Below, one piece after another: positions 21,096 to 30,974 of a stretch of 64,000 bases of DNA (within the stretch, counting starts at the first letter, position 1; the number at the start of each line of letters is the position of its first letter). The stretch comes from Symbiodinium natans (Eukaryota; Sar; Dinophyceae; Suessiales; Symbiodiniaceae), in contig CAJNDS010002710.1 of assembly GCA_905221605.1 (NCBI GenBank), forward strand, positions 142,027 through 206,026, given 5' to 3'. The notes under the pieces were generated by a model that ran no database searches, was not told the DNA's origin, and was given only the letters and a program-made list of their open reading frames with translations. The position numbers and the translations under genes are program-made.

Positions 21096-21475
21096 GAAGC
21101 TTCTGAAGCTCTGAAGCTCGTAAGCTGCGGTTGAAGCTTGAAGCCCAAAGCCTAAGGATGCCTAAGGCTCCGAGCTTGACTTTTTTCAAGCCTGACGTCT
21201 GAAGCTCGCGAGCATCAGCTTTGAAGCTTGAAGCCTGAAGCGCGTGACCTTCGCGAGCTTCACGGGCTTCGAGAGCTTCGCAAGCTCCGCGAGCGTTGCT
21301 TGAAGCCTGAAGCTCGTGAACTTCGCTTTTGAAACCTGACGTCTGAAGCTCGTGAGAAACACTTTTGAAGCTTGAAGTGTCAAGCTTGAAGCCTGAAATC
21401 TGAAGCTCGTGCTTTGGCCTGTGTTAGCCGCGGTTTCGAAGGCTGGAGCTTGAAGCTCGTGAGCTTCACTCTTCG
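21096..21475. repeat. GAAGCTT/AAGCTCG degenerate tandem repeat
   Basis: Irregular repeats of TTGAAGCCTGAAGCTCGTGA. The minus strand shows recurring FRLQASK-type peptides from it. Not credible as a gene. Confidence 0.85.
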
Positions 21476-21845
21476 CGCTTCACAAAGGAAGCTTAGATGA
21501 CCGACGCCTCGTACGCAAGCCAAAAGATCGCCCTGAAGAGGAGAGGAGAACAGAGGGAGCACACTGACAAATGACAACTTCTCGTGGAAGCACCTCCAGA
21601 GGCTTCCATGGCGCAAGTATTCTCGAAGAGCATGAGCTGCCCCAACTTCGAAAAAGCGGACACGGACGCTTCCTGCGTTCGATGGCTTGGATGCCCAAGA
21701 ACAGCGGACATGAGACATCACCGCAACCGTTCGGGCCCTGCCTGCGTTGCGGAGGCGCGTAAGGTCAAGCTGCGCGACCTCGCCAAACATCCCGAAGGCT
21801 CTTCCGCAGTCCTGCGAGCACATTTTCGAGGCTCGAAGGGCAAGG
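21476..21845. other. No recognisable feature
   Basis: Overlapping open frames on both strands end at the following array with NPKP, which the CCCTAAA repeat itself encodes. Confidence 0.4.
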
Positions 21846-21877
21846 AAACCCTAAACCCGAAACCCTAGACCCTAAAC
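21846..21877 (-). repeat. Short telomeric array
   Basis: Four units with CCCGAAA and CCCTAGA changes. Confidence 0.88.
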
Positions 21878-22445
21878 AGTAGTTGATACCAAGCTCTGTG
21901 CCCATCCTCTAGTCTCTAGGCGAAACAGGAGAGCAGTGGAATTGGTCGGTCCTCCATCGTCACTTGTCTAGCCAGGGCAGGTGTGAGCTGAAGCGTCACA
22001 TCGGAGGCGCCTGCCGGGCCTTATAATCTCCCTCACCAACCCTATAAAGGGCATGTTTGAGAGGGTACAGGGTAGAAAAAAACCCATGCAGGTAGGGAGG
22101 ATCTCCTTTCGTTCTCTTTGCTTGTTTCTCGCTCCGTAGACAAAGTATTTAGTTCCTTGCTTCTTTGTTTTCGTTCGCTGATTTAACTCTTTATTGACTT
22201 CTACCTTTATGTCGCTATTGATGTATTTGTTTAGTTCTTTCGCTAGATCTTTATGTTTTCTGAGTTCTTCTTTCTTCCATTACTTCTTGCTGCACTTTAC
22301 CTGTTTTCTCCCTCTCTCTCTCGATCTCACTTCTCTCACCCCTGAAACACCCATGCGCGCAATCTGATATCGTTGATGGTATGCGGCATGCCGTTCAACG
22401 TGGCATACCATGCGGCAACTCAGACGTCACAACACACCATCACTT
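21878..22445. other. No recognisable gene; T-rich tract
   Basis: A pyrimidine-biased stretch lies at 22105-22345. No open frame of note. Confidence 0.4.
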
Positions 22446-22463
22446 CAGCAAGGCGCAACAAGG

Positions 22464-22519
22464 AAACCCTCAACCCTAAACCCTAAACCCTAAACCCTAA
22501 ACCCTAAACCCTAAACCCA
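22464..22519 (-). repeat. Telomeric array with similar flanks
   Basis: About seven CCCTAAA units. CAGCAAGGCG (22446-22455) and CAGCAAGGTG (22526-22535) lie on the two sides. Confidence 0.95.
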
Positions 22520-22681
22520 AGGGTGCAGCAAGGTGAAAGGGATTCGCCTCGCTCCCGCTGTGAGGTGCTGCCAACATGACCGTGTCTCTCCATGAAACCA
22601 TGGGCTATGCTGATCGGATGCCAAGTACTGCCTACGACGCAAGGTGCTCTAGCTCTGGCGACTATCAGGCGACTGTCATGA

Positions 22682-22705
22682 GGGTTTAGGGTTTAGGGTT
22701 TAGGG
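22682..22705 (+). repeat. Short telomeric array with similar flanks
   Basis: Three TTTAGGG units between GGCGACTGTCAT (22668-22679) and GGCTACTATCAT (22704-22715), a 10 of 12 match. Confidence 0.92.
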
Positions 22706-22715
22706 CTACTATCAT

Positions 22716-23265
22716 ATGGAATGGGTACATGCCCTTGATATTTAATATATGTAGTATGCACGCAATCTCAATGGGCCTTGTATTGAGGGGCAGGCTGTTT
22801 TTGCAAATGCTGACAGAACCAACATTTTCCTTGCATATCGCCGCGGCTGATGAGAGGAGGCCTTACAGAAACGCCCTACAGCGAAGTTAGAAAAGTGACG
22901 AGTCTTCATCAGAAGGCCGTAATGCCAGCTCTTGGGCAATAGATGGCAATAGCAACTCCTCCCTCATCAGCAGCGTGTTCATGGATCAATTGCCTGAATC
23001 TATCCAGGCGGTGAGACCACTGAAATTGAAGCCGAGAATTTGGCGGCAAAAGCGGCAAAGCAAGTGCAAGTGCTTGGAAAAGCAGCTTGGACATGTGTGG
23101 CTTGATGTTTGCTTGTTGCTTCTCACCTCGCATGCCCAGCATGCCCTTAGACCCTTCGCCTCAGCCAAACAGAAAGCCCCGGGAGCGGTATCTGCATGGA
23201 GAAAGCGAAGAGCCACCTGAATGTCCATGTCGGAGAACTCCACCTGAACCGCCCGGGCTGCCAAA
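22716..23265. other. No recognisable feature
   Basis: Open frames up to 97 codons overlap on both strands. No family recognised. Confidence 0.4.
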
Positions 23266-23373
23266 AAAGCTCGAGGCACCCTTCTTGGGGGCTTGTACCT
23301 TATCAGGGTCCTTACTTGAAGGGGATCCTACTGCTTGAAGTTCTGCATTCGGGGTCCCTTATTATCGTACATC
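23266..23373. mobile_element. MITE family A, degenerate copy
   Basis: CACCCTTCTTGGGG, GGGGATCCTACT and GGGGTCCCTTATTATCGTA follow the family A order. The terminal G and C runs are lost. Confidence 0.6.
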
Positions 23374-23394
23374 ACTCTGTGGCATGCTCTGAAC

Positions 23395-23426
23395 CCCTAA
23401 ACCCTAAACCCTAAACCCTAAACCCC
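23395..23426 (-). repeat. Short telomeric array
   Basis: Four CCCTAAA units. ATGCTCTGA to the left and ATGCCCTCTGA to the right are possibly duplicated flanks. Confidence 0.92.
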
Positions 23427-23533
23427 TGATGCCCTCTGAGTCACCCTCTGAGTCTCTGGCCACGCTTCGCACGAAGCTGGTTGTGTCCATGGCATGCACT
23501 CGGGCGCCGCCACGGAAGGGGACATCCTGGAGT

Positions 23534-23694
23534 TGGGGTTTAGGGTTTAGGGTTTAGGGTTTAGGGTTTCGGGTATAGGGTTTAGGGTTTAGGGTTTAGG
23601 GTTTGGGGTTTAGGGTTTAGGGTTTAGGATTTAGGGCTGAGGGTTTAGGATTTAGGGTTTAGGGTTGAGGTTTTAGGGTTTAGGGTGTAGGGTT
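23534..23694 (+). repeat. Mixed telomeric array (TTTAGGG)
   Basis: About 22 units with many substitutions: TTTAGGA, TTTCGGG, TTTGGGG and GGTTGAGG. Confidence 0.95.
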
Positions 23695-23773
23695 CTTCAG
23701 ATCCTTCAGCTATTCCTGTTGGCCAGACCTGGGTAGTATGATTCGTGATACGCAACATGCTGCAGTATCATGT

Positions 23774-23805
23774 ACCCTAAACCCTAAACCCTAAACCCTA
23801 AACCG
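23774..23805 (-). repeat. Short telomeric array with 6-bp flank match
   Basis: Four CCCTAAA units. CATGTA occurs on both sides (23769-23774 and 23807-23812). Confidence 0.93.
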
Positions 23806-23879
23806 CATGTATGTATGATCAGGCATGTTCATCCCCGAAGCTTGGTCTTCATCTTCTCAGGAAGCCTGCTCCCTTGCCT

Positions 23880-23922
23880 ACCCTAAACCCTAAACCCTAA
23901 ACCCTAATCCCTAATCCCTAAA
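23880..23922 (-). repeat. Short telomeric array
   Basis: CCCTAAA x3, then CCCTAAT x2. Confidence 0.92.
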
Positions 23923-23950
23923 GATGAGTAGACTTGAGGTATGAGCACAT

Positions 23951-24062
23951 AATATGGGTACTTCACCGACATAGGGGCACCCTTTAAACCCCAAATAGAA
24001 ACAAATCCCCTTTAAACAGCGCCCCCAAAAGGGTACCCCGATTGTCGGAAAGCCCCCATATA
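23951..24062. mobile_element. MITE family A, copy
   Basis: ATATGGGTACTTCACCGACA at the left pairs with TTGTCGGAAAGCCCCCATAT at the right, giving a complete 112-bp inverted-repeat element. Confidence 0.85.
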
Positions 24063-24074
24063 TGGGCAGTTTAG

Positions 24075-24223
24075 ATGTGGGGGCTTCCGAAATTGACAAT
24101 TAGGGTACCTTCTTGGGGCAGCCCTTGCTATATGGGAGTCCCTACCATTTGGGGGCCTTTGTTGGGGGTCCCATCTTACCCTAAACCCTAAACCCTAAAC
24201 CCTATTTTCATAAACCCTCATGT
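24075..24223. mobile_element. MITE family A interrupted by telomeric repeats
   Basis: The left arm ATGTGGGGGCTTCCGAAATT and the body through GGGGGTCCC are intact. A CCCTAAA block (24178-24205) then intervenes, and the right arm resumes as TATTTTCATAAACCCTCATG. Confidence 0.85.
24178..24205 (-). repeat. Telomeric array inside a MITE
   Basis: Four CCCTAAA units placed between the GGTCCC and TTTTCATAAACC parts of a family A right arm. Confidence 0.95.
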
Positions 24224-24341
24224 GCCTCAACCCAGAGCCGCAGCAGACGATCCCCGAGACGCCGCTTGCGCTCCACGACCACCTCCGAGGGGCCCACGAC
24301 CTTTTCACACGCAGCTGCAAAATGCAGGCGCAATGAAGATC

Positions 24342-24483
24342 GGGGTAGGGTTTGGGGTTTGGGGTTTGGGGTTTAGGGTTTGGGGTTTGGGGTTTGGGGT
24401 TTGGGGTTTGGGGTTTGGGGTTTGGGGTTTGGGGTTTTAGGGTGTAGGGTTTCAGGTTTAGGGTGTAGGGTTTAGGGTGTAAG
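24342..24483 (+). repeat. Telomeric array with long TTTGGGG block
   Basis: About 11 TTTGGGG units plus TTTAGGG, TGTAGGG and TTCAGG variants. TTTGGGG has no stop in any frame, hence the open GFGVWGL peptide repeat. Confidence 0.96.
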
Positions 24484-24555
24484 GTTGAACCTGATTCCCC
24501 ATCCTGACACCACCAGAATTGCAAAGGCACTCCTGGATTGTTTTCATCCCTTGTG

Positions 24556-24603
24556 GCCCTAAACCCTAAACCCTAAACCCTAAACCCTAAACCCTAAACC
24601 CTA
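24556..24603 (-). repeat. Interstitial telomeric array (CCCTAAA)
   Basis: About seven perfect units. Confidence 0.95.
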
Positions 24604-24666
24604 GGTCTCGACTCGGATGCTTCTTGGACGCGTCTTAGGTGAAAGCGACTTCGACGGATCACCCTA

Positions 24667-24913
24667 CTTGGAGGTTCAGGGCACTTGGTTAGGGTTTAGG
24701 GTTTAGGGTTTAGGGTTTAGGGTTTAGGGTTTAGGGTTTAGGGTTTAGGGTTTAGGGTTTAGGGTTTAGGGTTTAGGGTTTAGGGTTTAGGGTTCGTAAC
24801 CCACGATAAGTGTAGTTAGAACCCACATCTAAGCCCTTAAGTGACCGAATAGGGTTGTCACTGGGTTATAAGTGCAGTTCTACTTGACTTACTAAGTACC
24901 ATGAAACTCAAAG
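24667..24913. mobile_element. MITE family E interrupted by telomeric repeats
   Basis: The left arm CTTGGAGGTTCAGGGCACTT matches the intact copy at 55494. A TTTAGGG array then follows, and the body resumes to the right end TAAGTACCATGAAACTCAAA. Confidence 0.8.
24689..24795 (+). repeat. Telomeric array inside a MITE
   Basis: About 15 perfect TTTAGGG units, placed about 22 bp inside the left arm of a family E element. Confidence 0.97.
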
Positions 24914-24954
24914 TACCTCTCTGGAAACTCCACAAACTCAACAAGTCTGCTGCC

Positions 24955-24978
24955 CTAAACCCTAAACCCTAAACCCTG
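24955..24978 (-). repeat. Short telomeric array
   Basis: Three CCCTAAA units. Confidence 0.9.
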
Positions 24979-25088
24979 GTAACGGACCATCCTGTCAAGT
25001 GGAGTGGGCCAAGGCATTCGTCTTCTTGACTAATTCAAGCACCAAAGCAGGTAAGCGTGTGAAATACAGTCAAGAGAGTGCGCACAGT

Positions 25089-25188
25089 ACCCTAAACCCT
25101 AAACCCTAAACAAACCCGAAACCCTAAACCCTAAACCCTAAACCCTAAACCCTAAACCCTAAACAAACCTTAAACCCGAAACCCTGAA
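25089..25188 (-). repeat. Interstitial telomeric array (CCCTAAA)
   Basis: About 13 units with two CAAACCCGAAA-type slips. Confidence 0.95.
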
Positions 25189-25279
25189 GGACAAAATCTG
25201 ACATCGAATCACGCCCGCTCTCCGCCTCGGGAGGGTGGTTGATCTGCGGACCCCAGGCCATGGTTGGGGGCCTCAGCCG

Positions 25280-25612
25280 AATGCCGAACAAAAACACAAA
25301 TAATAAATAATACTATAAATAAAACGAACATACGAACAATAAGAAGACTAAGAAGAATAATGATAGAATACCAATGATACTATGAATAATGCTGATACTA
25401 CTGATAAAAAGAAGAAGAATAGTAATAGCAATAATAGCGAAAATACTAAAAATAATGATAATAACAATAATAATCATCATGAGTAATACTAGTAACTATC
25501 ATAATAATAATAATAATCATCATCATCATCATCATAATAGTAATAATCATAATAATAATCATAATAATAATAATGGCAATAGTAATAATAATAATAATAA
25601 CAACAGCAAAAA
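25280..25612. repeat. AAT/AATAAC/CAT microsatellite region
   Basis: Irregular AAT, AATAG and CAT triplets over about 330 bp. Asparagine/histidine-rich frames arise from it. Confidence 0.93.
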
Positions 25613-25719
25613 AGCTGCCCAAACTGAACCCACTGCGGACCTCGGCGGCGGAGTGCCAGCAGCAGCAGCCGTGAAGCGGCGCCTAGGCGCAAATCAGAGG
25701 ATCCTTGTGCAGTGCATAT

Positions 25720-25823
25720 GGGTTTAGGGTTTAGGGTTTAGGGTTTGGGGTTTAGGGTTTAGGGTTTGGGCTTTGGGGTTTAGGGTTTAGGGTTTAGGGT
25801 TTCGGGTTTAGGGTTTAGGGCTT
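25720..25823 (+). repeat. Interstitial telomeric array (TTTAGGG)
   Basis: About 14 units with TTTGGGG, CTTTGGG and TTTCGGG variants. Confidence 0.95.
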
Positions 25824-26093
25824 AATGCAGGACATGCAGCACGCGATGGGCTTAAGGCCGGCGCTGTGCCTCAAGCAGCTTCTCTTGCAATTCCTGCACC
25901 TGACGCGGCTCAGCAAATCACAAGAAACAAAGAGGAGTTGCAAAGGAAGCTTTTGGTGCTTTGTGGCTTCAAACGTTCAAGACACTGACAATGCCTCGAC
26001 CTTCATGAGCGCAACCATGCGAGGCACTCGGTGAGTGCTAGACGCGGTGCCCCGATGTCTCGTCATCGCACAATCATGCCCCTCCGCTGTGCT

Positions 26094-26129
26094 CCCTAAA
26101 CCCTAAACCCTAAACCCTAAACCCTAAAC
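26094..26129 (-). repeat. Interstitial telomeric array (CCCTAAA)
   Basis: Five perfect units. Confidence 0.94.
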
Positions 26130-28924
26130 CTGCCCTTTGAACTTCTTTTCATCGCAAATTGGGCAGAGGAACCGTGGAGAAGGCTATGGTGAAACCGATG
26201 CAGCAGTGCAGGGAAAGCTCAGCCAGTTTTTGCCCGCCGCCTGGCTCAAACCACGCGCTGTCAAGGAACGTCACGTTAAACGAAGCTACGACACGTCTCT
26301 GCCAAGCATGGAGGCAGGCAAGCAGCCGCACGTTTTCCGCCTCAGTCCGTCCTGCGCCCTGCGTGTGGTCTACAAACTTGGGCTGTTTGAGGACAGGGCA
26401 TGCCAAATGCAAAGTGCCATTCGACTAATCCACCCTGCTTCAGTCTATGATTCGAAACGCACGTCCTGTAATGATCACGTCCCCTCAGTCTCAACTTCTG
26501 CAGCAGTCTCCTGCCAACTTGACCGTGCCGGCACCGCGAACTGATTTCTACCACTCGCCCCGCTTGCCCCCACTTGCTCTGGTCTGGACGCAAAATCCCA
26601 CGTGCGCCATTTGCCCCACCTGCCCCAATTGCCCCAAAAGCGGGTTTGGGGTCTGGGGCTTGGAGCCCCAGCTGTAGAAGAGCCTCACTGCCTAACAATC
26701 AGCCGAGTGGCAGGACTCTACCCTGGAAGCGGGGTGACGAGGTGATGTGGGGCAAGGATGGCAACATGAATTCGCTCTTCTGGACACAAAGCGGGGCAGC
26801 ACAAGTTCGTGAATCTCCCTGACCACCAGGCAACCATGGGGCCAAAGAGCCAGCAAGCAGAGCCAAGCTGGCACAGGCTGCTTTCGTCGCTTTAGCTTAG
26901 GTGCCTTGGAGCCGCATGACGAGTGGCGCCTTCGGATGCATTGACCATGGACCATGGACCAAACTCGAGACATGCTTCGGAAGGACAGTCCAAACACACG
27001 CAAGTCCTCGTTTGGATCTTTGCCAACTTCTTCCAGGAGCCTTAATTTCGGATGTCATTGCTTCGGTTAACTTTCTCCCTTACATCAACTTGGGATGCTT
27101 CAGATCACCCCGTCCCTGCTTAGCCAGGAGCTTCTTGCGTGCCGCGATATCTTCTTCCTGTGCTGCAATATCTCCATGGGTATAAGCTCACATGTGTGGA
27201 TCAACTAACAAGTCAACAACTCTAAAACCTTCAAATACTTTTCTTGATACCAAGTTAGCCTCTCTGCTCTCTGCACTTCCCTGCACTCTGCACGCTGATC
27301 AATCAGATGGGGCGCTGTGACTCCACGGACATTCACGTCATCTTCAGGTGACGCGCATGAATTCATCCTCCAGCATACCGCCACAGTGTCGCAAAGCCTG
27401 TCACAAAAGCAATCAGGCTTGCGGCTGAGAGAAGTCCCAATTGTTCTGGTTGCCTTGCAGACTTTACATCGTAATTTCGACCAAAGCATGCAGGAAAGCA
27501 GTCCAGTCAGTCCTGTGAAACACGGGATAGTCCACGTAGCGATCGCGGCCGTCCCCAAACCGGGACTGGTAGCCGTGCTTTTCAAACGGGGCCACATCCT
27601 TGAACAAAGCGTTGCCAGCGGCTGTGCTACATGTACAACCTAGACACCGGGTTTCCCGAGAGCAATGCAACCAGCGACTCTCCATCATGAATAGCGTACT
27701 ATCATCCTCGACATCGTCAGCATCATCATCGCCGCCGTCATCAGCGTCACCATCAGAGCAGGGTGTAGATGCATTGAAAGCAACAATCGGGACAACACCA
27801 GATATCACGCATATCACGCAGTCCATGGAAGAATCTTGCGCACTTTCTTCGATACTATATGACACAGTAGACTTCAGGGCACCACAGTGTTTCATGCAAT
27901 CGCACATGGGCACAGTACTCCTGGCCAAAACTTCAAAACGACGACGGCTTTGAGGATGGTCCCCGACCCCTGCGACCCATGTGGCTATTGAATGCCATTG
28001 ACACATTTCACACATGACGAAGATGCGAGCCCGTGCCCGACTGTTGCCATGTTACATGTGATAAAGATGCGGCGAGATCTGCTCACGAAGGCTCACCGGC
28101 CTGGTAAGCACCGGCTCTTGCTACAGCTGCACAGAGCCGGTGCACAATGTGATGGAACTGGCTTCCCTCACAGACCGCTGTTTTGTATACTCATTCCTAG
28201 CCTCTTCCGCCACCATGAGCAAGGTGGGCAAGGCAGTGTTCGCGCGAGGAAGTGTCGCACGTCAGCCCCCGGGAGTCAGCCCCCGGGCGCGCAGGCCGTC
28301 GCGGATAACGAGAGGATATGATGATGTCAGCTCGCTGGCGGTAGTTACTCCTTCACCATCTCCGGGTACTGCACCGCAAGGTGCCAACAGTGTGTTCATT
28401 TGTTCCAAAACACAAGAAGGCCCTGCAGCATAGTGTAGTAACGGGTTGACACAGCGTGAGGAACCACGGGACCCTCCACCGTTCCTTCCTTTTGTGAGCG
28501 GGAATGAGCAAGTGCACGGGACGGCTGTGCGTATGTGTGCGTCCCACGTCCGTGGTGATTGTGTGGGTCGAACTAGCAAACAGTGCGGCAGCTTTTCGTA
28601 TGTGCCTGTCAGGTTGCCGACCCGTGCCGCTTCTTTGGCTTCAAAAACGCGGTCTCGCCGAAGGCTTGGGTGCGCGCAAAGGCTTGGAGGTCGCGGCTTT
28701 CAAGTCAAGAGCAGCGACATCCGACACGGAATGACATGGCAAATCGCGCTCTCGCCCAGGTGCCGTGCACTTGTTGAGGCTTGAATCGCGCCGTGTCGCA
28801 AAAAAAGTGGCAGGAAACGCATTCCGGCCACACAATACAGAGCATCCGCCGCCGTCGCGGTCTTCCACTGTTGTTCGGGTTTCACGCTGGCATGTCTAGC
28901 TGTGCTTCAAAACCTGAACGGGAC
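26130..28924. other. 2.8-kb array-free interval
   Basis: One of the longest stretches without telomeric repeats or MITEs. It has many open frames of 75-183 codons on both strands, and composition is ordinary. It is a plausible place for exons, but I could not define a gene. See the 27464-28015 candidate. Confidence 0.5.
27464..28015 (-). CDS. Hypothetical open frame, 183 codons, unrecognised
   Basis: An ATG-initiated frame and the longest not made of simple repeats in this interval. Around residues 87-106 is an aspartate-rich stretch (DADDGGDDDADDVEDD), which reflects a CAT/CGT-rich segment at 27711-27760. It is cysteine-rich in the first third (MCEMC, CDCMKHC). No signal peptide, membrane segment or known motif is evident. 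In a genome with introns this could be an exon or chance. Confidence 0.2.
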   Translation of the reverse strand: MCEMCQWHSIATWVAGVGDHPQSRRRFEVLARSTVPMCDCMKHCGALKSTVSYSIEESAQDSSMDCVICVISGVVPIVAFNASTPCSDGDADDGGDDDADDVEDDSTLFMMESRWLHCSRETRCLGCTCSTAAGNALFKDVAPFEKHGYQSRFGDGRDRYVDYPVFHRTDWTAFLHALVEITM

Positions 28925-28959
28925 CCCTAAACCCTAAACCCGAAACCCTAAACCCTAAA
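28925..28959 (-). repeat. Short telomeric array
   Basis: Five CCCTAAA units, one CCCGAAA. Confidence 0.93.
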
Positions 28960-29052
28960 GCAGCTGGAGCTTGCCAGTGGCAAACTACATCTCTGGCGCG
29001 CATACCTTCCAGGACCCTTTGCTGGCACTAAGAGCTATCAAAAGCTACGCAT

Positions 29053-29207
29053 CGGGGATGTTTCCCCTTGGATCAGGGTTTAGGGTTTAGGGTTTAGGGT
29101 TTAGGGTTTAGGGTTTAGGGTTTAGGGTTTAGGGTTTAGGGTTTAGGGTTAGTACCCCCTATTATAATCCCTACTAGGGACTGGCAGCATCAGGGGGAAC
29201 ATCCCAC
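29053..29207. mobile_element. MITE family D interrupted by telomeric repeats, exact 8-bp duplication
   Basis: GGGGATGTTTCCCCTTGGATC is the left arm and GATGCTGCCAGTCCCTAGTA (read on the minus strand) begins inside the right arm, which ends GGGGGAACATCCCA. GCTACGCA occurs exactly outside both ends (29045-29052, 29208-29215). About 75 bp of TTTAGGG replace roughly 20 bp of the inner left arm seen in copy 1. Confidence 0.9.
29076..29151 (+). repeat. Telomeric array inside a MITE
   Basis: About ten TTTAGGG units bounded by the two arms of a family D element. Confidence 0.97.
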
Positions 29208-29215
29208 GCTACGCA

Positions 29216-30938
29216 CCACTTGGGTCGCTGGATACCACTTGCAAAGCCGAGCTGCGAACCACCACACCTCCGGCTGCAATTGCCGGTCCTGCCACTTCGG
29301 TTTGCCTCAGCTTGTGACTCACCTTCTTGCTCGCCTTTGAAACCTGTGTGGGGATGGCTTTCCGTGATCTGCTTCGAACACCACCCAAACAAGGCTCAGT
29401 GGCAGTTGTAGAGGTTCCAGCTCAAGCACTGAGCTGACGTCACTACAACAACCTCAGTCAGAGACACAGAAAAACGAAACAACAAAAAACAACCAACACC
29501 CCGACGTTAAAGACCACGCTGAGACAAAAAGGTACAAAAGTCCAGGCAGCTAATTGCCCATCCTCCTTGCAAACGTGGGCAGCACCTCAGCTTGTATCAC
29601 GTATGGATGAGTAGATGCTGCTAAAAATCGCCTGACATCTTCTTGGGCCAGGCACTCTCCAGGAAAGCCTGAATGTAATAGTACATCATGGTCGAGATAC
29701 CTGGCAGAGCTTCAGTTCGATGTGCTCACTTCTCCTATAACGCTGGCAGCTGCATGCAAGTCGCTCGCTGGTGGGCGCCACTGTCTGTCCGGCACATATG
29801 GCATCATCCAGAAGATTGTGTCGAAGCCTGAAAAGACTGATTGAGTTTGCTCCTCCCCTGCGGCATTCTGAGCTATTGCGGGCTTGCCTGATCTCGCTTT
29901 CGCGCTTGTGCACAGTTAGTCTGCCAAGCTGCTGCTGTGTGGACAGTTAGCCTTGTCCAGCGTCTGCTTGAGCTTCACGCCATTTATGTCATCAGAACAC
30001 CAAACCTCTGAAGTTTCAGCATTTGCTACAAACGAATCTATCAAACAGCGTTTGACAGCATGGAAGCACTGCGAGCAAGTGGCTCCCCTTGATCCTCAGA
30101 TAAGGCTGCAACGGCTGCAACTCGCAAGTGAGGATGTGCGACGAGCACGCGCTGGCGCTTGGCAGGCGATCGAAACTTGAGGCTCCGAAGGACCCGATGC
30201 TCGAGCTGAACCCTTCAAACCACTTGATGAAAAATGATGCAACGATGCACGAGCAATAGCAACAAATGAGAATTTTACTCAAGTACAGCGCACGTAATTG
30301 CAACAACCAGCGCAGGAGGTTCTTTGGGCATGGTAAGTCTAAGCAAGCTAGAGGCGCTGCCTCTCAATGACTCAACAGTCCAAATACCACCTGCCACTGA
30401 TGCCGAGTGTCGCAGCAGCTTCAGATTTTGCACCAAATCCAGCTCGAGCTTCTTCTCAAGAGTTCCTTAAACGCTCACGATGCGCACTTGCTGCCGGCAT
30501 CTTGCGGTGAGCACTTGCTGGGGGCTCACAGCTAAGGCTTTGTCATGCAGACATGAAGAAGCACTTTGAGAAGTAATCACGCCCTGGGAGCAACAAAAAC
30601 ACAAAATCATCAAACAAATATCCAATGATCAGAGCTTGCCGGGGAGGGAATGACACAATTGACAAGCCCACCTAGTAATGCGATAACGCGTATTCGTAAT
30701 TATGGTAAAAATTGTACAAATCGCGATGAGCGCAAAAACCGTTGTGCTGTAAGAAAGACCAAACGTACTCATACTACAAGTACAAATAGACTCAAGGTAA
30801 TGAGAATTGGAAACTCATGATAATCAACCATATTAGCCATGGTAGTCATAAACGCAATAACAACACCAGCAAAAACAATAACTCTAACAGGGCTAGACAA
30901 TAATTGCAATAGACGGTGCGAGGCTCTATTTCTTCAGA
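29216..30938. other. 1.7-kb array-free interval
   Basis: No telomeric arrays or MITEs. Open frames are short. An AT-richer patch lies at 30590-30900. See the 29986-30180 candidate. Confidence 0.45.
29986..30180 (+). CDS. Hypothetical small open frame, 64 codons
   Basis: ATG at 29986, stop at 30178-30180. The residue mix is protein-like and probably helical in the second half (NESIKQRL..., LQRLQLASEDVRRARAGAW), unlike the serine/arginine-rich chance frames around it. No known family is recognised. It could be an exon piece or chance. Confidence 0.2.
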   Translation: MSSEHQTSEVSAFATNESIKQRLTAWKHCEQVAPLDPQIRLQRLQLASEDVRRARAGAWQAIET

Positions 30939-30974
30939 CCCTAAACCCTAAACCCTAAACCCTGAACCCTAAAT
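30939..30974 (-). repeat. Short telomeric array
   Basis: Five units, one CCCTGAA. Confidence 0.93.
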
